DNA of 64,000 nt from Vibrio palustris (GCF_024346995.1 NZ_AP024887.1:2108001-2172000); one strand, 5' to 3'. Positions 17,627 through 27,532 are shown, counted from the first letter of the stretch. The notes: generated from the sequence alone by a model not told the origin. A program made the numbers and translations.

Positions 17627-19645
17627 TTACTCAGTGTCTTTTTTCTTATCGCTTTTAGTTTCTTCACTATCAGCTTTGCTGTCAGAACTAGAGTCAGAGT
17701 CTTGCTCGCTGGCTTCGTCAGATTGATTGTCTGTTGATTCAGAAGCGTCTGATTTCTCAGTGGTATCAGACTCAGCATTTGCTTCATCTGCCTCGCTCGC
17801 TTTTTCTAAACGATCAGACCAACCTGCAGGTTCACGAATATCTTCTTTACGTGCCATCAAGTCATCAATTTGACCAGCATCAATCGTCTCATACTTCATT
17901 AATGCCTCTTTCATCGAGTGCAATATATCCATATTATCAACGAGGATCTGACGTGCCCGCTCGTAGTTTTTGTCAATGATTTTACGTGTTTCGTCATCAA
18001 TAAGTTTCGCTGTATCATCAGACATATGTTTGCTCTGATTTGCACTGCGCCCAAGGAACACTTCGCCCTCTTCTTCAGAATACAACATCGGGCCTAGCTT
18101 CTCAGAAAAGCCCCACTGAGTGACCATCTTACGTGCAATATCAGTCGCACGCTCAATATCATTCGATGCACCCGTTGATACTTTCTCAACACCATAAATG
18201 AGCTCTTCAGCTAAACGACCGCCGTATAAGCTAGACACCATAGATTCAAGATGTTGTTTCGACATACTCACACGATCTTGCTCTGGTAAATACATCGTCA
18301 CACCTAATGCCCGGCCACGCGGAATAATCGACACTTTGTAGACAGGATCATGCTCTGGAACCATGCGACCTACAATCGCGTGACCCGCTTCATGGTAAGC
18401 AGTAGAAGCTTTGGTCTCTTCCGACATCACCATAGAGCGGCGCTCAGCACCCATCATGATTTTGTCTTTAGCCAGCTCAAACTCAACCATTGACACATTA
18501 CGCTTATTACCACGAGCGGCAAACAATGCGGCTTCATTGACCAAGTTAGCCAGATCCGCACCAGAGAAACCAGGAGTACCTCGAGCAATGAGTGATGGTT
18601 CAACATCATTACCTAAAGGCACCTTACGCATGTGAACTTTCAGAATTTGTTCACGGCCGCGCACATCCGGCAAACCAACCACAACTTGGCGATCGAAACG
18701 ACCAGGACGCAACAACGCTGGATCCAATACATCTGGACGGTTAGTCGCGGCGATAACAATAATACCTTCGTTACCTTCGAAACCATCCATTTCTACTAGC
18801 ATCTGGTTTAGGGTTTGCTCACGCTCATCGTGACCACCACCAACACCAGCACCACGTTGACGACCAACTGCATCAATTTCATCGATAAAAATGATACAAG
18901 GTGAGGATTTCTTCGCTTGTTCAAACATATCACGAACACGAGACGCACCAACACCAACGAACATTTCTACAAAGTCTGAACCAGAAATTGTAAAGAATGG
19001 CACCTTAGCTTCACCAGCGATAGCTTTTGCGAGTAAGGTTTTACCGGTACCAGGAGGACCAACCATCAGTACGCCGGTTGGGATTTTACCCCCCAACTTC
19101 TGGAATCGACTTGGATCACGTAAGTAATCCACTAACTCCTTCACGTCTTCTTTTGCTTCGTCACAGCCAGCAACATCGGTAAATGTTGTTTTGATCTGCT
19201 CTTCGCTCATCATACGTGCTTTGCTCTTACCAAACGACATGGCACCTTTGCCACCACCGCCTTGCATTTGACGCATGAAGAAAATCCAAACTCCGATCAA
19301 CAGAATCATTGGGAACCAAGAAATAAAGATCGTTCCTAACAAACTTTGCTTTTCTGGTGGTGTACCCTGAACTTTAACGTTCTGGTTAATTAAATCATCA
19401 AGAAGCTTTTGATCGTACACAGGCATATAAGTGACGTAGTGCGAATTCCCGCCATTACGAGTGAAGGTAATTTCACTATTGTTGAACTTAGCTTCCTGTA
19501 TTTGGCCTTGGCCAACTTCCTGTACAAATGTTGTATAATCTACTGTCTTCCCATTACTGTCCCCAGGGCCAAAGCTCTGAAAAACAGACATAAGAACAAC
19601 CGCAATTACCAACCAAAGAATTAAATTTTTTGCCATGTCACTCAA
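17627..19645 (-). CDS. ftsH: ATP-dependent zinc metalloprotease FtsH
   Basis: 672 residues. Two transmembrane helices (about 5-20 and 95-115) flank a periplasmic domain. The AAA+ module has Walker A GPPGTGKT near residue 200, Walker B IIFIDEID and the SRH region [19 protein letters not shown]. The zinc site HEAGH is near 417. FtsH degrades membrane proteins and regulators such as LpxC and sigma-32. The last 55 or so residues are an acidic Ser/Asp/Glu/Lys-rich tail, longer than the E. coli protein's end (about 644 residues in total). It follows rlmE on the same strand, and a sigma-32-like promoter precedes the pair. Confidence 0.98.
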   Translation of the reverse strand: MSDMAKNLILWLVIAVVLMSVFQSFGPGDSNGKTVDYTTFVQEVGQGQIQEAKFNNSEITFTRNGGNSHYVTYMPVYDQKLLDDLINQNVKVQGTPPEKQSLLGTIFISWFPMILLIGVWIFFMRQMQGGGGKGAMSFGKSKARMMSEEQIKTTFTDVAGCDEAKEDVKELVDYLRDPSRFQKLGGKIPTGVLMVGPPGTGKTLLAKAIAGEAKVPFFTISGSDFVEMFVGVGASRVRDMFEQAKKSSPCIIFIDEIDAVGRQRGAGVGGGHDEREQTLNQMLVEMDGFEGNEGIIVIAATNRPDVLDPALLRPGRFDRQVVVGLPDVRGREQILKVHMRKVPLGNDVEPSLIARGTPGFSGADLANLVNEAALFAARGNKRNVSMVEFELAKDKIMMGAERRSMVMSEETKASTAYHEAGHAIVGRMVPEHDPVYKVSIIPRGRALGVTMYLPEQDRVSMSKQHLESMVSSLYGGRLAEELIYGVEKVSTGASNDIERATDIARKMVTQWGFSEKLGPMLYSEEEGEVFLGRSANQSKHMSDDTAKLIDDETRKIIDKNYERARQILVDNMDILHSMKEALMKYETIDAGQIDDLMARKEDIREPAGWSDRLEKASEADEANAESDTTEKSDASESTDNQSDEASEQDSDSSSDSKADSEETKSDKKKDTE

Positions 19646-19743
19646 GGTGTCAGCCTCGCGATAACTAGTTGTAATTAAAGGTAGGGTACTACAGTTTTCA
19701 GGCCGTAGCTATAGGGTTCAATGTCATGATTACTAGTAAAAGG

Positions 19744-20373
19744 TTACCCTTTGTAACCAGTAGCAACAACATAGACTTCACGAGAACGAGCCCGAGAAGA
19801 ATCAGGTTTACGGATTTTCACCGTCTTAAACATCGTTCTGATATTCTTAATATACTCATCGAATCCTTCTCCTTGAAAGACTTTGACCACAAAACTGCCA
19901 TTTATTGCCAAAACTTCTCGGCACATATCCAATGCAAGTTCGACTAGGTACATCGCTCTTGGTTGGTCAACCGACTGGTTACCCGCCATATTAGGCGCCA
20001 TATCAGACATTACTACATCAACCATTGTAGGCTGAATGCGTTCCAACAATGCATTCAATACCGCTTCTTCACGGAAATCGCCTTGTAAGAACGAGACCCC
20101 TGCAATCGAATCCATAGACAGTATGTCACAAGCAATAACTTGACCACTATCACCAACGATGCCAGCTGCATATTGTGACCACCCACCCGGAGCAGCCCCC
20201 AAATCAACAACCGTCATGCCAGATTTAATAAGCGTATCTTTTTTCTGTATTTCTTCAATCTTAAAGATAGCACGAGAACGATAACCTTTCTTCTTTGCTT
20301 CGCTTACGTATTTATCATCAAAGTGTTCTTTCAACCAGCGGCCCGAGCTCGCTGAATGCTTTTGTTTACTCAT
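19744..20373 (-). CDS. rlmE: 23S rRNA 2'-O-ribose U2552 methyltransferase RlmE
   Basis: 209 residues, full length. The N-terminus has [34 protein letters not shown]. The SAM motif is [15 protein letters not shown]. The K-D-K-E tetrad is visible as the lysine near 38, [19 protein letters not shown] and SREVYVV. RlmE (FtsJ/RrmJ) methylates U2552 in the 50S A-loop and is a heat-shock protein in E. coli, where it forms an operon with ftsH as here. Confidence 0.97.
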   Translation of the reverse strand: MSKQKHSASSGRWLKEHFDDKYVSEAKKKGYRSRAIFKIEEIQKKDTLIKSGMTVVDLGAAPGGWSQYAAGIVGDSGQVIACDILSMDSIAGVSFLQGDFREEAVLNALLERIQPTMVDVVMSDMAPNMAGNQSVDQPRAMYLVELALDMCREVLAINGSFVVKVFQGEGFDEYIKNIRTMFKTVKIRKPDSSRARSREVYVVATGYKG

Positions 20374-20436
20374 TCGTTTCCTAACTAAAATGCATCTATC
20401 AAAGAAAGTATGCTAGAAAATATAGTCTTCAGTGAT

Positions 20437-20463
20437 AGATGGCGCTAAAATGTGGCTTTTCAA
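20437..20463 (-). promoter_or_regulatory. Candidate sigma-32 heat-shock promoter of rlmE-ftsH
   Basis: On the minus strand TTGAAA (20458-20463) is followed after 13 bases by CGCCATCT (20437-20444). The sigma-32 consensus is CTTGAAA-N13-15-CCCCATNT, so the match is 6/6 in the -35 core and 7/8 in the -10. It lies 64 bases before the rlmE start, and heat-shock control of rlmE-ftsH is known in E. coli. Confidence 0.75.
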
Positions 20464-20492
20464 CCCTAATATTAAATAAATTTGGTCGCGTA

Positions 20493-20789
20493 ATGAACCT
20501 AAGCAATAAACAAAAACAGCACCTAAAAGCACTCGCACACAACCTGAAGCCTGTTGTGCTAATGGGTGCCAACGGATTAACTGAAGCTGTTTTAGCAGAA
20601 ATTGAAATCGCGCTAGACTTCCATGAACTAATTAAAGTGAAGGTAGCTTCTGAAGATCGCGAGACAAAACAACTTATCGTTGATGCTATCGTACGCGAAA
20701 CTGGAGCTGAAAAAGTTCAAGTTATCGGTAAAGTACTAGTATTATACCGCCCGACAGAACAGCGTAAGATTGAACTACCACGTAAGTAG
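20493..20789 (+). CDS. yhbY: Ribosome assembly RNA-binding protein YhbY
   Basis: 98 residues from the ATG at 20493 (MNLSNKQKQHLKALAHNLKPVVLMGANGLTEAVLAEI). The frame is open further upstream, but this start matches the family. It is a single CRM domain; the GANG loop corresponds to the GxxG RNA-binding loop. In E. coli YhbY associates with pre-50S particles. It diverges from rlmE and converges on greA, the conserved arrangement. Confidence 0.95.
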   Translation: MNLSNKQKQHLKALAHNLKPVVLMGANGLTEAVLAEIEIALDFHELIKVKVASEDRETKQLIVDAIVRETGAEKVQVIGKVLVLYRPTEQRKIELPRK

Positions 20790-20809
20790 ACAATATTAAG
20801 TTCTCAATA

Positions 20810-20838
20810 AGAAAAGGTCGCCTTGGGCGACCTTTTCT
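20810..20838. terminator. Bidirectional terminator between yhbY and greA
   Basis: AGAAAAGGTCGCC (20810-20822) and GGCGACCTTTTCT (20826-20838) form a perfect 13-bp stem with a 3-base loop, giving a short T tract in both directions between convergent genes. Confidence 0.92.
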
Positions 20839-20846
20839 ATTAGAGA

Positions 20847-21320
20847 TTAGATATATTTAACACTATCAATCTCAAACACTTTATCACCGCCCGGTGTTGA
20901 AATTACCGCTTCATCACCCTCTTCTTTACCAATTAAACCACGCGCAATTGGCGAGCTGATCGAGATACGGCCGCTTTTGATATCAGCCTCATCATCACCC
21001 ACAATTTGATAGGTTTTTTCTTCTTCACTATCCACATCAATCACGGTCACTGTTGAACCAAAAATGACTTTGCCGTTGTTGTCAATTTTTGTGACATCAA
21101 TCACCTGCGCAATCGAGAGCTTATACTCGATATCGCGAATTTGAGCTTCACAAATGCCTTGCTCTTCTCGTGCAGCGTGGTATTCGGCGTTCTCTTTCAA
21201 ATCACCTAGCTCGCGAGCTTCTGCGATAGCGGCAGAGATTTGTGGACGTAGCTTGAGAAGTTTATCAAGTTCGTTACGTAGCAGTTCTTCGCCACGTACA
21301 GTCATAGGAACTTTTTCCAT
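20847..21320 (-). CDS. greA: Transcription elongation factor GreA
   Basis: 157 residues, full length. The N-terminal antiparallel coiled coil (about 1-75) carries the acidic tip [20 protein letters not shown], which reaches through the RNA polymerase secondary channel to stimulate cleavage of backtracked RNA. The C-terminal FKBP-like domain ends [41 protein letters not shown]. It converges on yhbY and diverges from the porin gene. Confidence 0.97.
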   Translation of the reverse strand: MEKVPMTVRGEELLRNELDKLLKLRPQISAAIAEARELGDLKENAEYHAAREEQGICEAQIRDIEYKLSIAQVIDVTKIDNNGKVIFGSTVTVIDVDSEEEKTYQIVGDDEADIKSGRISISSPIARGLIGKEEGDEAVISTPGGDKVFEIDSVKYI

Positions 21321-21601
21321 TTTATACCTCTATGCCAAAGCGATCTTTGGACAAAACAATACCACCCAACCCATATAAGGTTAGGTAGCGCCGATGAAAA
21401 TAATACGTAACAGTTTAAACAAAGTTTAAAATGAAATCATCCAAAATCCATATTTAACTTTTTAAATCTAGTTCAAAGGGTTGCGAACAAATATGCATTG
21501 TGATCTGGTGCACAAGAAAATTCTTATAAAAGATGAAAAAAGCATCAAAAAATATAAAAAAATAATATTTCACTAGTGGTTATTAAGTGCTTGTTTCCAA
21601 T

Positions 21602-21647
21602 TTAAAATCATTTAAAAACAATGGATTGATATTTTTTATGTTATAAT
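21602..21647 (+). promoter_or_regulatory. Candidate ToxR-activated porin promoter
   Basis: TTAAA-ATCAT-TTAAA at 21602-21616 matches the ToxR consensus TNAAA-N5-TNAAA. A perfect TATAAT follows at 21642-21647, with no recognisable -35 at 16-18 bases. The repeat would lie just upstream of the -35 position, where an activator normally contacts the polymerase. ToxR control of ompU is established in V. cholerae. Confidence 0.55.
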
Positions 21648-21785
21648 AAAACACTGTTCTTTTCCCTGTTTTATATCATTTTACTAACTCTTTGGGAACT
21701 ATATGACCAGAATTGAATACTGAAATGCTTACGTTGTAACGCTAGTTACCTGAGGGTATGTAAGGTACCTATGCTAACGCTAAGA

Positions 21786-21815
21786 CGACATTTTATCAGG
21801 ACGGATAAAACGTCG
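21786..21815 (+). other. Hairpin in the porin mRNA leader with an AGGACG loop
   Basis: CGAC-A-TTTTATC (21786-21797) pairs with GATAAAA-C-GTCG (21804-21815), with one A/C mismatch, and presents AGGACG as the loop. A run of six T residues follows at 21825-21830. It lies about 45 bases before the preferred ATG and could be a stability or sRNA target element. Confidence 0.5.
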
Positions 21816-21857
21816 CTATCAACGTTTTTTGTGGACACTACTTTAGGACTTAACGAG

Positions 21858-22892
21858 ATGAAAAAGACTATCATCGCAGCAGCTGTGGCAGCAGCGGCTC
21901 TTACTACAGGTGCAAACGCAGCTGAAGTTTACAACGCAGACGGAACCTCACTCTCTATTGGTGGTCGTGTCGAAGCACGTCTACTACAACAAGATGGCGA
22001 CGCAAATGATTTAACTCGCGCTCGCTTGAACTTTGAAGGCAAACACCAAGTTAACGATAACCTTTACGGCCTAGCAAAGTTCGAGACCGAGTGGTCTAAA
22101 GCAAATAATAATGGTGAAGTTGACTCCAGCGCTACTGACATTGATACCCGTTACTTGTTCGCAGGTTTGGGTATGGACGCCGGTGAAATCACGTACGGCC
22201 AACAAGATGGCGCCTTAGTTCACTTGACCAATTTTACCGATATTATGTCAACATGGGGTAAAGCGGCATCTGTTGATTATGATGGTAACATTGCTGCAGA
22301 CGATACGACTCAAGGTAATCCTGACGAATATAACTCGTTAGCAGGACGTACTGATAACTACCTTGCTTATAATGCCCAATTTGATGCACTTGGTGTCAGT
22401 GCTGGTTACCGTTTTGCAGATGGTCAAGATAGCGGAGATAGAAACAGCCGTGTCGATAATAGCCAAGACGGTTATGCTCTATCATTAACTTACGGTATCG
22501 CAGATACTGGCGTAATCGTTGGTGGTGGTTACTCTGAGCAAAATGATAACGAGCAAGCGATGGTGACCACTGCATTCACTTACGATGCTTTATACCTAGC
22601 TGCGTTATACACCCATGTAGACTACGATGATAATACCTTACACAACTACAAAGGTTATGAATTTGCCGCGGCATACACCATCGATAAAACCAAGCTTGTC
22701 GCGACTTATAACAAAGGTAAACGCGAGTATGATACAGTCGATGTGCTATCAGCAGAAGTAAACTACTTCTTTACGCCTGCCTTCTTCGGATATGTAGGTT
22801 ACAAATGGAACTTACTTGATGATAGCGATAAAGGCCTTGCAAACGTAGAAAAGCAAGACCAAGCGATGGTTGGTTTACAATACCGTTTCTAA
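21858..22892 (+). CDS. ompU: OmpU-like outer-membrane porin
   Basis: 344 residues from the ATG at 21858, which has AGGACT upstream and gives a clean signal peptide (MKKTIIAAAVAAAALTTGANA, cut before AEVYNADG). The mature chain is a general-porin 16-strand barrel: LSIGGRVEARL, then ARLNFEGKHQVNDNLYGLAKFETEW, TRYLFAGLGMDAGEITYGQQDGAL, and the terminal strand AMVGLQYRF ending in phenylalanine for BAM recognition. OmpU is a cation-favouring porin of vibrios that is induced by ToxR. The greA-ompU-dacB location matches V. cholerae. OmpN or OmpC-type naming is possible in other species. Confidence 0.85.
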   Translation: MKKTIIAAAVAAAALTTGANAAEVYNADGTSLSIGGRVEARLLQQDGDANDLTRARLNFEGKHQVNDNLYGLAKFETEWSKANNNGEVDSSATDIDTRYLFAGLGMDAGEITYGQQDGALVHLTNFTDIMSTWGKAASVDYDGNIAADDTTQGNPDEYNSLAGRTDNYLAYNAQFDALGVSAGYRFADGQDSGDRNSRVDNSQDGYALSLTYGIADTGVIVGGGYSEQNDNEQAMVTTAFTYDALYLAALYTHVDYDDNTLHNYKGYEFAAAYTIDKTKLVATYNKGKREYDTVDVLSAEVNYFFTPAFFGYVGYKWNLLDDSDKGLANVEKQDQAMVGLQYRF

Positions 22893-22921
22893 TAAGTTGA
22901 CGTAAGTTTTATCAAGAGACA

Positions 22922-22948
22922 ACACCCGCGTATAGCGGGTGTTTTTTT
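22922..22948 (+). terminator. Terminator of the porin gene
   Basis: ACACCCGC and GCGGGTGT form an 8-bp stem with a five-base loop, followed by seven T residues, 30 bases after the stop. Confidence 0.93.
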
Positions 22949-22995
22949 ATGCCGTTATACTGGGTGATTAATGCTTTCAACTTAAAAGAGACGTT

Positions 22996-24423
22996 ATGCG
23001 TTTAATTCTGCTTTCCTTGGCCTTTTCTTCCCTGTTTTTATCACTACAGGCGCAAGCTCAACAAGATTTTAAAACACAAGTTTCCACTCTTTCACCTTAT
23101 GTGCGTTACCATTTTGAAGCTCAAGCACTCGATAGCAATGAGACAACCTTCAAGCACGCTAATGGCGATTATTTCCCCCCCGCAAGCACTCTCAAAGTCA
23201 TTACAGCACTGGCAGCCACAATAAAATTAGGTGACGATTTTCGCTTTGCGACACGTTTACGCCAATCAAACACTAATTACAGCATTCAATTTTCGGGCGA
23301 TCCTTCTTTAAAAACTCGAGATCTCAAAACATTGCTATTGAAATTGAAACAACGAGGCGTGACGCATATTCGTGGAGACTTATGGCTGGATGACTCTGCG
23401 TTTGACGGATTTGAAAAAGCCACAGGTTGGCCTTGGAATGCTATAGGTGTGTGTTACAGTGCGCCTTCCAGTGCCATTAATCTCGATCATAATTGTGTGC
23501 CTGCATCTATCTATAGCCGTAAAAAAGGGAACACTCGTATTTACGTCCCAGAGCAGTACCCTATTCACGTTGAAAATAAATCCATCACAGTCACCAAGCA
23601 GCAACAAGAAACGCAGCATTGCGAGCTTGATTTACAAGCAAGGCACGAGAACCGCTATGTTATCAGTGGCTGTTTACTTCAGCGTAAACAACCATTACCC
23701 CTCAAGTTTGCGATTCAGGATACGAAGAAATATACGCAACGTATGATATACCGAATTCTGAATCAATTAAAAATGACGATTGATGGTCGGGTTCGTATTG
23801 GAAAACCCAGCCAACGAGGTCAAACTCATACAATTGCTATCCACTACTCAAAGCCGCTGCCACAGCTACTTTCAAAGATGTTGAAAAAATCCGATAACCT
23901 CTATGCAGATAGCTTAACCAAAACTTTAGGTCGCGTCTCTTTTCACCAAGCCGGTAGTTACCGTAATGGTACTGCCGCCATTAAACAGATTATTGAGTCC
24001 ACCACTGGAGTCTCTCTCAAGCAAGCAAAGCTTGTCGATGGCTCAGGACTTTCTCGTGATAACCGCATTGCCGCTTCAACCATGCTGTCTATTTTGCAAT
24101 ATATCTATAAACATGATGCGCAGCTTCAATTGATTGGTTTATTACCTCGTTCGGGGGTTTCTGGGACATTGAAATATCGGCGCAGTTTAATGCGCTCCCC
24201 TATAAAAGGCGCGTTAGCGGCCAAGAGTGGCACGCTATACGGGACTCATAACCTGATTGGTTTTGTTTATAATGCGGCCGGTGTCCCTACAAGCACCTTT
24301 GTGCAATACATTACTGATAATTTCCCAAGCCAAGCGCAACGTGATGCTCGCCCTGCACCACTGACGGTGGTCGAGCAACGTTTTTATCGCCAGTTGATTG
24401 AGCAAGCGCGTTTAACTCAATAA
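22996..24423 (+). CDS. dacB: D-alanyl-D-alanine carboxypeptidase/endopeptidase (PBP4)
   Basis: 475 residues with a signal peptide ending near residue 21 (QAQA/QQDF). The penicillin-binding motifs are all present: SxxK as STLK in FPPASTLKVITA near residue 63, SxN as SDN in KMLKKSDNLYADS, and KSG in ALAAKSGTLYGTH. The large insertion between the first two motifs, domain II and III of PBP4, is present. The periplasmic enzyme trims pentapeptides and cuts cross-links. The convergent neighbour is tyrS. Confidence 0.95.
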   Translation: MRLILLSLAFSSLFLSLQAQAQQDFKTQVSTLSPYVRYHFEAQALDSNETTFKHANGDYFPPASTLKVITALAATIKLGDDFRFATRLRQSNTNYSIQFSGDPSLKTRDLKTLLLKLKQRGVTHIRGDLWLDDSAFDGFEKATGWPWNAIGVCYSAPSSAINLDHNCVPASIYSRKKGNTRIYVPEQYPIHVENKSITVTKQQQETQHCELDLQARHENRYVISGCLLQRKQPLPLKFAIQDTKKYTQRMIYRILNQLKMTIDGRVRIGKPSQRGQTHTIAIHYSKPLPQLLSKMLKKSDNLYADSLTKTLGRVSFHQAGSYRNGTAAIKQIIESTTGVSLKQAKLVDGSGLSRDNRIAASTMLSILQYIYKHDAQLQLIGLLPRSGVSGTLKYRRSLMRSPIKGALAAKSGTLYGTHNLIGFVYNAAGVPTSTFVQYITDNFPSQAQRDARPAPLTVVEQRFYRQLIEQARLTQ

Positions 24424-24467
24424 ACTCGTTTCCTGTACACCGCATAAGATATTAAATATACAGAGAA

Positions 24468-24491
24468 AAAAAGCGCCATAAGGCGCTTTTT
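24468..24491. terminator. Bidirectional terminator between dacB and tyrS
   Basis: AAAAAGCGCC (24468-24477) pairs with GGCGCTTTTT (24482-24491) around ATAA, giving T tracts in both directions between convergent genes. Confidence 0.92.
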
Positions 24492-24506
24492 ATCAACAGT
24501 CAGTCA

Positions 24507-25694
24507 TTATTTAATCGTAATGCGTGCAAATTTACGCTTACCGACTTGGTATACCGCGGTACCAGCTTCTGGCGCCCATTTGGTGTCGGTAATTTTCTCA
24601 CCTTCACACTTCGCAGCCCCTTGACGCACCATACGCATCGCATCTGAAGTAGAATTCACTAACCCAGCTTCTTTCAAAATATTTGCAATACCCATACCAG
24701 CTTCGAATTCAAATTCGGGCATTTCATCCGGCATTGCGCCTTTTTGGAAGCGATTAATGAACTCTTGCTCGGCAGCATCAGCATCGGCATCTGTATGGAA
24801 ACGTGCGATGATTTCTTTCGCTAACAAAATCTTAATATCACGTGGATTTTTACCACCAGCAATATCAGCTTTAAATTGAGCAATTTCTTCCAATGGACGG
24901 AAAGACAGCAGTTCGTAATAATCCCACATCAACTCATCAGAGATAGACATGATTTTACCGAACATATCACTAGGTGCGTCATTAATACCAATGTAGTTAT
25001 GCGCAGACTTAGACATTTTTTTCTCGCCGTCTAGGCCGACTAATAACGGCAGCATCATGACTACTTGTGGTTTTTGTCCATTGGCTTTTTGTAATTCACG
25101 CCCCATCAGTAAGTTAAAGCGTTGGTCCGTACCACCCAATTCAACGTCTGTTTCCATCGCGACAGAGTCGTAACCTTGCAATAATGGGTACATAAATTCA
25201 TGAATCGCAATGGCTTGGCCACTTGAGTAACGCTTTTTAAAGTCTTCACGCTCTAACATACGCGCAACCGTTTGTTGAGAGCCAAGACGCAACATGCCCT
25301 CTGCACCTAATTCTGATAACCATTCTGAGTTAAATTGAATGGTAGTTTTAGCTGGGTCGAGAATCTTAAATACTTGCGTTTTATAGGTTTCCGCATTATG
25401 CATCACGTCTTCACGTGTTAATGGCGGACGTGTGGTGTTTTTCCCTGTTGGGTCGCCGACCATCCCAGTAAAGTCACCAATCAGGAATGTCACCTCATGA
25501 CCAAGTTCTTGAAAAGCACGCAACTTATTCAAAATTACGGTATGACCTAAGTGAATATCCGGTGCTGTTGGATCCGCGCCAAGCTTGATTCGTAACGGTC
25601 GGTTCTCTTTCAATTTAGCAATAAGCTCTTCTTCTGGAATCAGCTCTGCTACACCACGCTTAAGTTCAGCTAAAGCGGCTTCAATACTCGCCAT
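24507..25694 (-). CDS. tyrS: Tyrosyl-tRNA synthetase
   Basis: 395 residues. The class I signatures are HLGH (in [15 protein letters not shown]) and KMSKS (in [16 protein letters not shown]). Length, the N-terminus and the C-terminal S4-like RNA-binding domain ([19 protein letters not shown]) place it in the second bacterial TyrRS type, TyrZ-like, rather than the E. coli type. It charges tRNA-Tyr. Some vibrios carry both types; only this one is in the window. Confidence 0.96.
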   Translation of the reverse strand: MASIEAALAELKRGVAELIPEEELIAKLKENRPLRIKLGADPTAPDIHLGHTVILNKLRAFQELGHEVTFLIGDFTGMVGDPTGKNTTRPPLTREDVMHNAETYKTQVFKILDPAKTTIQFNSEWLSELGAEGMLRLGSQQTVARMLEREDFKKRYSSGQAIAIHEFMYPLLQGYDSVAMETDVELGGTDQRFNLLMGRELQKANGQKPQVVMMLPLLVGLDGEKKMSKSAHNYIGINDAPSDMFGKIMSISDELMWDYYELLSFRPLEEIAQFKADIAGGKNPRDIKILLAKEIIARFHTDADADAAEQEFINRFQKGAMPDEMPEFEFEAGMGIANILKEAGLVNSTSDAMRMVRQGAAKCEGEKITDTKWAPEAGTAVYQVGKRKFARITIK

Positions 25695-25814
25695 TCTTTG
25701 TTCACTCCCACAGATTTGGCAAAATGTAATAATTCCACATATTACTTGAATAGCGACTACTTTTGAAACCAGTTAAACTAACTAGTCATGAATTAATTTA
25801 ATCTTTTTCAAACC

Positions 25815-27122
25815 ATGCCCATTATGACGACCATTCTTTCCCGCTTATCATGGCTGCACAAGTTCTCTATTGTGCTATTTTCTGCTTTGATTTTTGCCGC
25901 TGTGTTTTTTCTTCCCGATCCAGACTCACTTATCAATAAGCAAGCTGGGCTTGAGGTTGGTCATCCTTACGAGTTGCAATTAGATCATGACTTGCTGACG
26001 CAACAAGAACAATATATCCCACAAGAAGCATCCTTACGCTGGGAAAAACATATTGTAAAACCAGGAGAAAGTAGCGCCTTATTATTTAAACGCGTTGGCT
26101 TATCTTCTCGAGTGCTCTATACACTGACATCAAGTAACGCAGATATTAGCCAGCACTTAACACATTTACGTCCCGGTGATGAACTGTATTTTGGCTTGAA
26201 TGATCAACATGAATTAATTCAATTACGCCGTAAACTGAATGCTTATGAAACATTTGTCGTCAAAAAAAGTGGTAACCATTATACGTCGGCCATCGATGCT
26301 AAAGAGGTGTACTTTCAATACAACTATGCCAATGCCACCATCAAATCAAATTTTTGGAAAGCCGCGAGCAAAGCTGGCATCACCCCCAACCAAATCATGC
26401 AAATAGCAGGTATTTTTGGTTGGGATGTCGACTTTGCGTTAGATATTCGTGCTGGTGACCATTTTGAGCTGCTATATCAAGAAAAAGTCGTCGAAGGTCA
26501 GGTGGCTGAGCGTGGAGATATTATTGCTGCAACGTTCACGAACCGAGGCAAAACATTCACGGCGATTCGTGATGATGCAACCGGTAATTATTATGACGAA
26601 ACGGGGCGTGCCATGAAAAAAGCGTTCCTAAGATCTCCTTTGGATTTTCGCCGAGTTTCATCAAACTTTAACCCTAAACGTTTACATCCTGTCACTGGTC
26701 GTGTGCGTCCTCACCGAGGAACCGACTATGTAGCACCTGTTGGCACCCCTATTTGGGCCGCTGGCGATGGGGTGGTACAGAAAGCCAGTTATAATCAATA
26801 TAATGGTAACTATGTATTTATACGCCACAGTAATACATACACAACCAAGTACTTACATCTTAAGCGCCGCTTTGTAAAAACAGGCCAACGTATTAAGCAA
26901 GGACAAACCATTGGCACACTCGGTAGTACAGGCAGGGTGACTGGGGCGCATTTGCATTATGAATTTCTCGTACATGGCGTACATAAAAACCCGAGAACCG
27001 TTGATCTGCCACTATCGCGCGCGCTACAAGGCCGAGCTAAACAACAATTTCTCGCATCGGCCAAGGAACGTTTGCATCAATTAGAACGCTATAGCCACTT
27101 TTTGTTTGTGCCTAGCAAATAA
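25815..27122 (+). CDS. M23 peptidoglycan DD-endopeptidase (OapA/LysM-like N-domain)
   Basis: 435 residues. A single N-terminal hydrophobic segment (about 15-33) anchors or exports the protein. A periplasmic OapA/LysM-like part (about 75-135, WEKHIVKPGESSALLFKRVGL) precedes the C-terminal M23 domain. That domain shows the zinc motifs HRGTDYVAPVGTPIWA (HxxxD) and HLHYEF (HxH), with a second conserved histidine in KYLHLKR. Proteins of this layout (MepM/YebA, Vibrio Shy family) cut D-Ala-mDAP cross-links so that the wall can grow. The position beside tyrS resembles the Vibrio ShyC gene as I recall it; I am not certain of that paralogue assignment. An internal ATG at 25824 is an alternative start. 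Confidence 0.9.
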   Translation: MPIMTTILSRLSWLHKFSIVLFSALIFAAVFFLPDPDSLINKQAGLEVGHPYELQLDHDLLTQQEQYIPQEASLRWEKHIVKPGESSALLFKRVGLSSRVLYTLTSSNADISQHLTHLRPGDELYFGLNDQHELIQLRRKLNAYETFVVKKSGNHYTSAIDAKEVYFQYNYANATIKSNFWKAASKAGITPNQIMQIAGIFGWDVDFALDIRAGDHFELLYQEKVVEGQVAERGDIIAATFTNRGKTFTAIRDDATGNYYDETGRAMKKAFLRSPLDFRRVSSNFNPKRLHPVTGRVRPHRGTDYVAPVGTPIWAAGDGVVQKASYNQYNGNYVFIRHSNTYTTKYLHLKRRFVKTGQRIKQGQTIGTLGSTGRVTGAHLHYEFLVHGVHKNPRTVDLPLSRALQGRAKQQFLASAKERLHQLERYSHFLFVPSK

Positions 27123-27133
27123 CATTAGACACA

Positions 27134-27165
27134 AAAAAGCAGAATGGATCATCATTCTGCTTTTT
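27134..27165. terminator. Bidirectional terminator between the M23 gene and erpA
   Basis: AAAAAGCAGAATG (27134-27146) and CATTCTGCTTTTT (27153-27165) form a 13-bp stem with a 6-base loop between convergent genes. Confidence 0.93.
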
Positions 27166-27190
27166 ACTTTTTATCATTATTACTACGTAT

Positions 27191-27532
27191 CTATACGCTA
27201 AATGATGCACCACAGCCACAAGTCGTTGTAGCATTAGGATTATTAACAAAAAATCGTGCACCTTCAAGACCTTCGGTATAATCGACTTTACCGCCGACCA
27301 AGTACTGTAAGCTCATTGGATCGATAACCAGGGTTACGCCTTCTTTCTCAATAGTGGTATCACCATCATTGACACTCTCATCAAAGGTAAAACCATACTG
27401 GAACCCACTGCAACCGCCGCCAGTAATATAGACCCGTAGTTTTAGTGCAGGATTTTCTTCTTCCTCAATCAGAATTTTTACACGCTTTGCCGCGGCTTCT
27501 GAAAATGATAAAGGGATATTATTTTCACTCAC
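27191..27532 (-). CDS. erpA: Iron-sulfur cluster insertion protein ErpA
   Basis: An A-type Fe-S carrier of 113 residues from a GTG at 27532 ([22 protein letters not shown]). The start is chosen because GGAGAG lies seven bases upstream and family members begin MSE; longer in-frame starts exist at 27547 (ATG) and 27559 (GTG). The three cluster-binding cysteines are in [11 protein letters not shown] and TTCGCGASF. ErpA passes clusters to targets including the isoprenoid enzymes IspG and IspH. It is divergent from hemL. Confidence 0.95.
   Translation of the reverse strand: MSENNIPLSFSEAAAKRVKILIEEEENPALKLRVYITGGGCSGFQYGFTFDESVNDGDTTIEKEGVTLVIDPMSLQYLVGGKVDYTEGLEGARFFVNNPNATTTCGCGASFSV

Larger units (their letters stand above)
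21321..21857. promoter_or_regulatory. Regulatory region between greA and the OmpU-like porin
   Basis: This 537-base gap is very AT-rich from about 21400 to 21660. It includes a ToxR-like direct repeat and -10 (listed separately), a GTTTAAAC-N4-TTTAAA motif at 21413-21430, and a leader of about 200 bases with two hairpins: GTAAC/GTTAC at 21736-21749 and a longer one at 21786-21815. An in-frame ATG at 21771 would add 29 residues before the signal peptide and is not favoured. Confidence 0.6.

Noticed and set aside
21771..21857. 29-residue N-terminal extension of the porin
   Set aside because: It would bury the signal peptide; AGGACT precedes the ATG at 21858.
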